Below, piece by piece: positions 1 through 5,127 of a stretch of DNA of 5,127 nucleotides. The position numbers and the translations under genes are program-made. Origin of the DNA: Bacteroidales bacterium (GTDB lineage: Bacteria > Bacteroidota > Bacteroidia > Bacteroidales > JAAUTT01). The DNA lies in the NCBI GenBank assembly GCA_012031335.1, contig JAAUTT010000423.1, positions 1 to 5,127 on the forward strand, in the 5' to 3' direction. The notes under the pieces are model-generated. The model saw nothing but the letters and a program-made list of their open reading frames with translations, was not told the origin of the DNA and did no database searches. Position 1 is the first letter of the stretch. Each line of letters opens with the position of its first letter.

Positions 1-36
1 ATCGCCCAATTCGGGTAAAATGGTGGTTTTGATCAT
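1..36 (-). CDS. Possible 5' end of a gene running off the left edge
   Basis: On the minus strand an ATG at 36-34 opens a frame that reads MIKTTILPELGD and continues out of the window. Twelve residues are too few to identify a family, so no function is given. In favour of a real start: the frame is open to the edge, the bases before the ATG are AT-rich as in other Bacteroidota leaders, and it would be divergent from the gene at 207, leaving a normal-sized intergenic region of about 170 bases. A chance ATG is quite possible. Confidence 0.3.
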   Translation of the reverse strand, partial: MIKTTILPELGD

Positions 37-206
37 ATGGTAAAAATAATAAGTGTTTAAAAATTTGTAATGTTCTGTTTTTCTGTAAATATCTTCTAAT
101 TTTTATTCTTTAAAAATAGAAATTTTTAGTCATTCCTGATCTTTTAAAAATAAGAATGTTCATGGTTTTTTGTAAATTGCACACATAGAAACAGCGATAA
201 TTTAAC
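37..206. other. AT-rich intergenic region, probably divergent promoter region
   Basis: No convincing coding frame is present. The region is very AT-rich, with two similar T-run/A-run blocks near 106-122 and 139-155 (core TTTAAAAATA). It lies between the possible minus-strand start at 36 and the plus-strand start at 207, so promoters in both directions are expected. I could not find a good match to the Bacteroidota -7 element TAnnTTTG with a correctly spaced -33 TTTG; the nearest is TAAATTG at 173-179. There is no Shine-Dalgarno sequence before 207, which is usual for this phylum. Confidence 0.45.
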
Positions 207-903
207 ATGATCCAAACATTTCGATCGGTTTTTGCAATTCTTCTCTTTTTGGTTCTTAGTAAGCTTTCAGCTCAAAATGAACAAAAAAAGCTTGATCAGG
301 GCGATTTGATTTTTAAATATTGTCCTACTTCCTTGTTGGATTTCGGATTTCCAAGAGTTGAGTTTGGAGCAGCGTATGTGATTAATCCAAAATTATGTTT
401 ACAATTAAAATCCGGTATAAAAATGGATTTATTTCGTCCATACGACGATTTTAAGAATGATGGTTTAAAATTAGCAGTTGAATATCAATATTATATAATT
501 AAAAATTTATATTTAAGCGTCGAAAATGGGATAATAAAAACACATTTACAGATAAATAGTGTATCATACCACAAACGGAGAGATAGATAGAATAGAGGAT
601 TATTTTTCCATTAGCGATGAAAAAATGTTTTCTGTCACTAAATCCGGATGGGTTTTTTATATTGGAAAGCATTTTCTTGTAGATGTTTATGCCGGTATTG
701 GAATTGAATACGGAAACCGAAAATTCAAAGACTCAGTATTTAATCCGATTAACGGAGGTGCAGATCCTGAAATATTTAATTATTTTAGTCCAACTTACTT
801 TGAAAAGCAACAATTTGCTCCAAGATATACCGTTGGCGCCAACATAGGTTTTTATTTCAATAGAAATACATTGAAAAAATTCTTCGTCAGTTCATTTGAT
901 TAA
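207..903 (+). CDS. Probable outer-membrane beta-barrel protein, interrupted by one frameshift
   Basis: Seen: the first frame (207-590) starts with a clear signal peptide, a hydrophobic stretch at residues 8-20 and a likely cut after LSA at residue 22. Alternating polar and hydrophobic segments follow (FGAAYVINPKLCLQLKSGI, LAVEYQYYIIKNLYLSVENG). That frame ends prematurely at 588-590. Homologous-looking sequence continues in the next frame from about 556 to 903 (WVFYIGKHFLVDVYAGIGIEYG, and near the C-terminus PRYTVGANIGFYF). Removing one base, for example from AAA at 573-575, joins them into about 231 residues. The repeated aromatic and glycine-rich strands and the size fit small Bacteroidota outer-membrane barrel proteins, such as the DUF3575-like or porin-family group; the exact family is uncertain. 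The GTG at 559 is not a credible start, since the second half would lack a signal peptide. The lipoprotein gene starts 10 bases downstream, suggesting co-transcription. Substrate and role are unknown. Confidence 0.72.
556..590 (+). other. Frameshift site in the barrel gene (one extra base)
   Basis: The upstream frame reads through to TAG at 588-590. The downstream frame is open only after a TAA at 553-555, so the switch must lie between. The shift equals one extra base. Dropping one A from AAA at 573-575 gives the smooth join SYHNGEIDRIEDYF. A sequencing overcall is the simplest explanation; a true mutation is possible. Confidence 0.7.
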
Positions 904-913
904 AACTGTGGTT

Positions 914-1528
914 ATGATTAAAAAGGTTTTACTCATTGTTTTGGCCTATTATGCACTACTAATACTACACAGTTGTTGCAATTGCGGACCCTATCCGATA
1001 TATATAATTAATTGGTCTGATATAAGTTTAAAGAATATTGATGTTGAATATGATGGTGAATCCATAAATTTGAATCCTACAAATGATACTCTTATAGGCG
1101 ACTATGGCGTTTTAATCAATTTTTCTTATAAACTGGGTTCAATGAGACCTAAATTTGATCTCATGAGTCAGGCATTTTCCTGTTCCTGTAAAGACGGTGA
1201 ATATATATTAAAAAACAAAGTAAATAGAATCGAACTGGTTACCTTAAATGATTATGACTCAGTTCATTTAGCCAATTCGAACATAACAGAATACTTTTTT
1301 AGCTATCTGGCCACTGATAATAATGTTCTTCCGGAAGAAATATTATCTGTTAATGAAGCCATTGATAATGGCCCTTTTAGTACTGATATTGATGGTTACA
1401 GTGTATTAGCCCTCTTAGGAAAGAACCATAAACCTACGCTTGATAAACATATTCTTCTCAAGATTTTGGTTACTTTGGATGATTCAACTACATTGGCTGA
1501 TACGACAAAATTAGTCAGACTGATATAG
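914..1528 (+). CDS. Cysteine-rich lipoprotein of unknown function
   Basis: The 204-residue product starts at ATG 914. A TTG at 896 in the same frame would add six residues and overlap the preceding gene, and it would spoil the short basic n-region, so 914 is preferred. Seen: MIKK, a hydrophobic core at residues 5-18, then LHSC with Cys21 as the likely lipidated residue. The lipobox is loose (His at -2), which occurs in Bacteroidota. The mature start is CCNCGP (Cys21, 22, 24), and a second CSC pair lies at residues 90-92, which could form disulfides or bind metal. The rest has mixed polarity with no transmembrane segment and predicts a mostly beta-rich, membrane-anchored periplasmic or surface domain. 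It recalls the small uncharacterised Bacteroidota lipoproteins in DUF families, but I cannot assign one. It sits 10 bases after the barrel gene, so the two may act together at the outer membrane (inference). The frame is intact, unlike its neighbours. Confidence 0.82.
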   Translation: MIKKVLLIVLAYYALLILHSCCNCGPYPIYIINWSDISLKNIDVEYDGESINLNPTNDTLIGDYGVLINFSYKLGSMRPKFDLMSQAFSCSCKDGEYILKNKVNRIELVTLNDYDSVHLANSNITEYFFSYLATDNNVLPEEILSVNEAIDNGPFSTDIDGYSVLALLGKNHKPTLDKHILLKILVTLDDSTTLADTTKLVRLI

Positions 1529-1533
1529 CGTTC

Positions 1534-1570
1534 AAAAAAAACATTTACCGAAAATTCTTTACAGAATTCG
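1534..1570 (-). terminator. Weak terminator for the sensor gene in the convergent gap
   Basis: In the gap between the two converging stop codons, CG-AATTCT (1549-1550 and 1553-1558) pairs with AGAATT-CG (1563-1570) around a TTAC loop, with an AA bulge. On the minus strand the hairpin is followed after about seven bases by eight T (1534-1541 on the plus strand reads as A). The stem is AT-rich and the T-run is set off from it, so this is a weak intrinsic terminator. In the plus direction no T-run follows the hairpin. Confidence 0.35.
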
Positions 1571-1571
1571 A

Positions 1572-4500
1572 TCAATCTGAATCCTTAGTTAAATGATTGA
1601 GTTCGGCAAGAAGTTTTGCATTCTCCTGACGTAACTGTTTTTCTGAATTTATCAGTTTTTCCTGAATGGTTTTCCATTCATTTTTCGCGTCTCGACATTT
1701 CATCCTGGGTTGCCTTCATCTCTTCAAGGTTCTGTCTTAGTTCTTCTTCCTGTGCTTTTAGTTCTTCTGCCTGGTAATTTGCATTTTGCAGCATAGCTTC
1801 AGCAAGAGCGTTTTGCTTTTGAAAGGGCCAGTATCGATCCAATATTATCCGCTAATTTTTCAATAAAATGTATGATGTGCTGTTCAAATTCATGTAAGAA
1901 TGAAATTTCAATAACGCCAAGAATAAGTTTATTATGCTTAATTGGCACAAAAATTATTTTTTTGGACTTGTCTGTCCCAGGCCGGAGGAAATTTTCATAT
2001 ATCCCTTAGGAACATTATCAACGATCACCGTTTCCTGATCTTTAAAACACATGCCCACATATCCTTCTCCGGGAAGAAAGCTCTGTCTGAGATCTTCCAA
2101 ATCAGCGCAATAATGAGCATAAAGCTCCAGAACAACATCATTTTGATCTTTGTTATTGGCAACATACATTAGCCCTTGCTTTCCTCCCACATATTCGATG
2201 AGTTCACTTAAAAATTTTTTGGAGAGCGTCTTTACATCGTCGTTTAATTCGGCCAGTATTATCGAAAATTTGGCCAATCCTTCGGTATAAAATCGCATTT
2301 CTTTTTCCCGTATATCGCGCAACCTGATTTCTTCTTTTTGTCTTTCGACGTCCTCAATTTTTTCGTTGATGATTTTTTCACCTTCTTTTATTTTCTCTTC
2401 CAATAGAGCTTTATCCCTTTTAACCATTTCAATACGAGCCTTAATAAAGAAGTAAACCAAAAAAGCAATTGATGCAATGACCAGTAAATAGAACCACCAT
2501 GTTTTCCACCAGGGAGGATAAATCCTTATCGTTAAAGATCTTCCATGTGTATTCCATATGCCATCGTTATTTGATGCAATTACCCTGAAAAGATATTTTC
2601 CCGCACTTAGGTTTGTATACATTGCAAATCGCTGTTTACCTGCATCAATCCAGTCTTTGTCAAATCCTTCGAGTTTGTATTTATATTGGTTACGACTTGT
2701 AGCGGTATAGTTGAGCGCAGCAAATTCAATGCTAAACATATTTTTCTTATGGTTCAGTCCAATAATGTTTGTTTCGTTAATGTGTTTATCAAGTGGTGAC
2801 CCTTTGACCCCAATTTTCTGCGAAACATTAAATAATTTGAAGTCAGTGAAAACAATAGGTGGTATTACCGGATTATCTTTTATACTGTCGGGATGAAAAA
2901 CACTAATTCCGTCAATTCCCCCGAAGATCATGCGTCCGTCTTCTAATTTAAATTGGGCATTGTATTTGAACTCATTTCCTGCCAGGCCGTCATTTTTATC
3001 GTAATTTTTAAATTCCCATATACCTTCTTTTAAAAACTTTTGGGTGTTGAGCCAACACATACCTTTTGTTGTACTTATCCACAGGTTATTATGTTCATCC
3101 ATCAGCAGTCCCATAACAGCATTGGAAGGTAATCCGTTTTTGGCTGTAAAATGGGTAATCGACATATCTTGTTTTTTGATTATGTCTAACCCCCCTCCGT
3201 TTGTGCCGACAAAAACATGATCTTTGGTAAAATGGATGCATTTAATATCATTATTTGACAGGCTATTGGGATCACCTGGCTGATAGTTCAGTACTTTCAC
3301 TTTACCGGTAATTTCGCTATAAACCTCAATACCTCCTCCTTCGCTGCCAAACCATATATCTCCGTTGGTATCCTGGTTAATATGCATGACCACAGTATTT
3401 CGAATGGGAATTTCTTTATTTGATCCGCTGACATAATGAGTAAATGTTTCATTTTCGGGGTTAAACATGTCAACACCTTCGCCAAGAACACCCAACCATA
3501 TCCGGTTTTTGTTATCTCTTAAAATGTTCCACACATGCAGACCGCTTAAAGAAGAATGATCACCAGGGATTGTGTAATACCGCTTTACTGTATTTTTTTC
3601 GGGATTAAAAACCATAAAACCCCCATTGTATGTACCCAACAGAATATTTCCGTTCGCATCTTCATTAATGCAGACAATTACATCCGAACTTATCGAATTG
3701 GGATTACTCTTATCATGCCTGAAATGCTGAAAAGTTCCTGTTTCAATGTCAAACAGGTTTAGACCACCTCCGTCATTGCCAACCCAAACTCGTTGTTTGC
3801 TATCCTGAAAAACGGCAAGAACAGGGTTTGGCCCCAAAGATGTAATATTATCGGGATTATGGCGGTAAGACATAAATTTGTATTTATACTTATTGTAAAC
3901 GTTAATTCCTCCTCCATATGTTCCAATCCAGTAAATGCCTGTATTATCGCGATAAATGCAATAAACTGCATTGGAGTTTAAACTTCCTGAATTCTTTAGG
4001 TCTTGTTGCAATATTTTAAAACCTTCAGTAATCGGATCAAAAATGTAAACACCTCCTCCATCACTTCCGATCCACCATTCTTTTTCATTCTCAAAGACCA
4101 GCCCTCCGTCGGTATGTATTACCGGAAGTATACTGTTTTGCGGTGAATAATGGTTATTGATGCCCTTTGAAGGATTAAAAATATTCAGACCTTCACCCTG
4201 GCCAAGAATTATAATATTCCCCCATTTGTCTTCATACAGTTTTTTGCGGTAGTTATTCCCCCTTTCTGATGATCATTCTTGTACACGACTTCTTTTATAT
4301 CACCATTTTTGGCATCAAATTCGTAAATCTCATCATTACGGCTTGATATATAGAATTTTCCATTTCTTGTTCTCAAAACATGGGTAACTCCCTGGATTCT
4401 GAAATTTTTATACGTTTTGGTTAAATGTGAATAATGGATAATCGTTAAAGTGGCAAACCAAATGGTGGAATCTTCATTAAACCGGAATATGCCATTAACC

Positions 4501-4904
4501 CTGGCTTTAATGGGATTTTGAGAAGATTCATTTTCCCTGCTTATCCTTAAAATTTTATCATCCGATATATTTAACAGATTAATGCCATCGTAAGTCCTAT
4601 TAATAAATTTCCGTCAAATCTTCTTCAATAGCCGTTACTGCACTGTTATCAAGGGAAAGGCTATCTTCTCTGTCGAATTTATATACCACAAAATTATATC
4701 CGTCGTATTTGTTTAATCCATCGCGGGTACCGAACCACATGAGGCCACGACTGTCTTTGTATATACATTCCACCACACTCTGAGATAATCCATGATCTGT
4801 TGTGATATAATCAAATCGGATATTCTGACCTTGCAGAAGCATATATTGAAAAATGAAAAGTGCTGATAATAAAAGAGTTTTTTATAATTTAGCGATTCTT
4901 TCAT
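1572..4904 (-). CDS. Two-component-regulator-type propeller / Y_Y_Y / GAF membrane sensor (reconstructed across seven frameshifts)
   Basis: Joining the frames restores about 1111 residues from ATG 4904 (alternative ATG 4910) to TGA 1574-1572. Domains by reconstructed residue: signal peptide 1 to about 28 (basic KESLNYKK, then LLLSALFIFQYMLL, cut near LQG/Q); fourteen regulator-propeller blades, about 38-680, with the recurring pattern I..D..G..W.GT.GGG (two seven-bladed propellers, as known for periplasmic sensors of Bacteroidota hybrid two-component systems); Y_Y_Y domain about 735-798 (YKYKLEGFDKDW, GKYLFRVIASNNDG); membrane helix about 805-822 flanked by WWKTWWF and KAR; coiled coil 824-874; GAF about 877-1028 (LPGEGYVG, ISSGLG, then IIFVPIK); coiled coil 1029-1105 (KAQEEELRQNLEEM). 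Periplasmic sensing with a cytoplasmic GAF is inferred. No H-box, HATPase, receiver or AraC/LuxR domain is visible, so output is unknown. The frameshifts look like homopolymer errors. The gene is convergent with the lipoprotein gene. Confidence 0.82.
1681..1685 (-). other. Frameshift in C-terminal coiled coil (extra base in A5)
   Basis: On the minus strand the frame reads SRREK then stops at TGA 1680-1678. With four rather than five A the protein continues SRRENEWKTIQEKL through the terminal coiled coil to the TGA at 1574-1572. The plus strand shows this as T5. An overcalled homopolymer is likely. Confidence 0.65.
1825..1827 (-). other. Frameshift at the GAF / coiled-coil junction (extra base in CCC)
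   Basis: After NIGSILA the frame goes to SKAKRSC and a stop. Dropping one C from the minus-strand CCC gives SILAFQKQNALAEAMLQNAN, leading into the heptad-like KAQEEELRQNLEEM coiled coil. The plus strand shows GGG. Confidence 0.68.
1954..4272 (-). CDS. Uninterrupted core segment of the sensor gene
   Basis: This is the part of the sensor gene that reads without a break, listed so the reader can tell it from the reconstructed ends. The frame is open from just after a TGA at 4275-4273 to the premature TAA at 1956-1954. It has no credible start of its own: the first initiator-like codon, TTG at 4011, falls inside a propeller blade. It encodes the blades from the fifth onward, the Y_Y_Y domain, the membrane helix, the first coiled coil and the N-terminal two thirds of the GAF domain, ending at SGLGQTSPKK in the middle of a conserved GAF motif. 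Automatic annotation would probably report only this piece (as 1954-4011), as a truncated protein of about 685 residues. Confidence 0.8.
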   Translation of the reverse strand, partial: SSERGNNYRKKLYEDKWGNIIILGQGEGLNIFNPSKGINNHYSPQNSILPVIHTDGGLVFENEKEWWIGSDGGGVYIFDPITEGFKILQQDLKNSGSLNSNAVYCIYRDNTGIYWIGTYGGGINVYNKYKYKFMSYRHNPDNITSLGPNPVLAVFQDSKQRVWVGNDGGGLNLFDIETGTFQHFRHDKSNPNSISSDVIVCINEDANGNILLGTYNGGFMVFNPEKNTVKRYYTIPGDHSSLSGLHVWNILRDNKNRIWLGVLGEGVDMFNPENETFTHYVSGSNKEIPIRNTVVMHINQDTNGDIWFGSEGGGIEVYSEITGKVKVLNYQPGDPNSLSNNDIKCIHFTKDHVFVGTNGGGLDIIKKQDMSITHFTAKNGLPSNAVMGLLMDEHNNLWISTTKGMCWLNTQKFLKEGIWEFKNYDKNDGLAGNEFKYNAQFKLEDGRMIFGGIDGISVFHPDSIKDNPVIPPIVFTDFKLFNVSQKIGVKGSPLDKHINETNIIGLNHKKNMFSIEFAALNYTATSRNQYKYKLEGFDKDWIDAGKQRFAMYTNLSAGKYLFRVIASNNDGIWNTHGRSLTIRIYPPWWKTWWFYLLVIASIAFLVYFFIKARIEMVKRDKALLEEKIKEGEKIINEKIEDVERQKEEIRLRDIREKEMRFYTEGLAKFSIILAELNDDVKTLSKKFLSELIEYVGGKQGLMYVANNKDQNDVVLELYAHYCADLEDLRQSFLPGEGYVGMCFKDQETVIVDNVPKGYMKISSGLGQTSPKK
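1957..1963 (-). other. Frameshift inside the GAF domain (missing base in A-run)
   Basis: The minus strand has seven A where eight would carry SPKK on into IIFVPIKHNKLILGVIEIS. This restores the usual GAF run of SGLG..P followed by a hydrophobic VP(I/L)K strand. As read, the frame stops at TAA 1956-1954. Confidence 0.72.
4258..4262 (-). other. Frameshift in the propeller region (missing base in G5)
   Basis: Upstream, the frame reads through NDHQKGG and then goes out of register to a stop. Six G instead of five gives QKGGNNYRKKLYEDKWGNI, a normal propeller blade, and joins the long core frame. The plus strand shows C5. Confidence 0.7.
4595..4612 (-). other. Two close frameshifts in the second propeller blade
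   Basis: The N-terminal frame runs to AIEEDLTEIY and stops. Adding one base at the GG of 4611-4612 and one at the GG of 4596-4597 gives AIEEDLTGNLLIGTYDGINL, an exact fit to the blade pattern. The intermediate frame covers only about five codons. Both are missing-base events next to short G-runs. Confidence 0.7.
4878..4883 (-). other. Frameshift inside the signal peptide (missing base in A6)
   Basis: ATG 4904 reads MKESLNYKK into an A6 run. With seven A the frame continues KTLLLSALFIFQYMLLQGQ, a typical signal peptide that joins the mature N-terminus NIRFDYITTDHGLSQ. As written, that frame meets TAA at the A-run, so the first in-frame ATG would be 4842, which removes most of the signal peptide. 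Confidence 0.62.
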
Positions 4905-4954
4905 ACACATTAAATATCTATGGAAATTATGAAAAAATTAGGTAAAATCCCAAT

Positions 4955-4991
4955 AAAAAAGGTCTAAAAATAAAATTTAATAGACTTTTTG
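4955..4991 (-). terminator. Terminator-like hairpin in the sensor leader
   Basis: AAAAAGGTCTA (ending at 4966) pairs with TAGACTTTTT (4981-4990), with one bulged G and a 14-base AT loop. On the minus strand the distal arm ends in a T6 run, like an intrinsic terminator. It lies about 50 bases before the sensor start. It could end an upstream minus-strand gene outside the window, or act as a leader attenuator. The stem has only two or three GC pairs. Confidence 0.35.
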
Positions 4992-5010
4992 AGATTGAAT
5001 AAACCGTCTA

Positions 5011-5029
5011 TCCGTAAGCATAATACGGA
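5011..5029. promoter_or_regulatory. Perfect inverted repeat TCCGTA-N7-TACGGA upstream of the sensor
   Basis: Two six-base arms (5011-5016 and 5024-5029) are exact reverse complements around the seven-base spacer AGCATAA. The 19-base span and AT-rich centre resemble a dimeric regulator operator. It could instead form a short RNA hairpin, but no T-run follows directly. No binding protein can be named. Confidence 0.28.
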
Positions 5030-5127
5030 ATAAAAAAGAGCATTCCAGGTTATATTTTCATCCGCAATCAACTATTATCCTTACTAACCTCTTTTGTGTT
5101 TGAGAAACCATTATTTTTTAAATTTTT

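Larger units (their letters stand above)
4911..5127. other. Noncoding leader upstream of the sensor gene
   Basis: No supported coding frame on either strand. The region is AT-rich and lies directly upstream of the sensor start, so it should carry that gene's promoter and leader. It has a T-rich hairpin at 4955-4991 and a short perfect inverted repeat at 5011-5029. I found no minus-strand TTTG, and so no standard Bacteroidota -7 box. The right edge is a run of A and T without further structure. Confidence 0.5.

Noticed and set aside
106..155. Two similar T/A-rich blocks as a direct repeat
   Set aside because: The shared core is short and low in complexity; matches like this are expected in DNA this AT-rich.
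173..179. TAAATTG as a Bacteroidota -7 promoter box for the barrel gene
   Set aside because: It lacks one T of TAnnTTTG and has no TTTG at the expected -33 distance, so it is not better than chance in such AT-rich DNA.
1942..2172. Plus-strand open frame of 76 codons
   Set aside because: It lies opposite the GAF-coding part of the sensor, whose minus-strand frame matches a known domain; the plus-strand product has no recognisable features.
2711..2896. Plus-strand open frame of 61 codons
   Set aside because: Antisense shadow of the sensor around the region before the Y_Y_Y domain; no start context or homology-like motif.
3297..3491. Minus-strand open frame of 64 codons
   Set aside because: Out-of-frame shadow of the propeller region; the main frame there carries clear blade motifs.
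3556..3981. Several short open frames on both strands (3556-3762, 3793-3981 plus; 3759-3971 minus)
   Set aside because: All overlap intact propeller blades in the main minus-strand frame and show no independent coding signal.
1572..4904. Programmed ribosomal frameshifting as the cause of the broken sensor frame
   Set aside because: Seven sites, with both missing and extra bases, no consistent slippery heptamer and no stimulatory structure seen; sequence error explains all with fewer assumptions.
4713..4910. Minus-strand open frame of 65 codons starting at ATG 4910
   Set aside because: Only its first eleven or so codons belong to the real gene (n-region of the signal peptide). After the A-run at 4878-4883 it is out of frame with the propeller sequence.

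Overview
The window is AT-rich DNA that looks like a member of the Bacteroidota (Bacteroidetes). The main reason is a very large regulator-type sensor with repeated propeller blades and a Y_Y_Y module, an architecture concentrated in that phylum. Supporting signs are a small outer-membrane-barrel-like protein, a cysteine-rich lipoprotein, and starts with no Shine-Dalgarno sequence. I cannot name a genus.

Layout. Positions 1-36 (minus) may hold the first 12 codons of a gene leaving the window. Positions 37-206 are an AT-rich, apparently divergent intergenic region. On the plus strand, 207-903 is a secreted, probably outer-membrane beta-barrel protein of about 231 residues, split by one frameshift near 556-590. 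Ten bases later, 914-1528 encodes a 204-residue lipoprotein of unknown function; the two look like an operon. Facing them on the minus strand, from about 4904 down to 1572, is one gene for a sensor of about 1111 residues. Its stop lies 43 bases from the lipoprotein stop, with a weak hairpin plus T-run between. Positions 4911-5127 are a noncoding leader with two inverted repeats.

The sensor does not read as one open frame. Translating all frames and joining them restores a continuous protein: signal peptide, fourteen propeller blades (apparently two seven-bladed propellers), Y_Y_Y domain, one membrane helix, coiled coil, GAF domain and a terminal coiled coil. Seven single-base indels interrupt it, each at a short homopolymer, and all lie outside a clean core of about 2.3 kb (1954-4272). 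With the similar indel in the barrel gene, this points to sequencing or assembly error rather than real decay, though decay cannot be excluded from one sequence.

How it may work (inference): the periplasmic propellers and Y_Y_Y domain sense an extracellular signal and pass it through the helix to the cytoplasmic coiled-coil/GAF region. No histidine kinase, receiver, cyclase, phosphatase or DNA-binding domain is visible, so output must come from a partner or an unrecognised activity. Nothing in the sequence ties the sensor functionally to the convergent barrel/lipoprotein pair.
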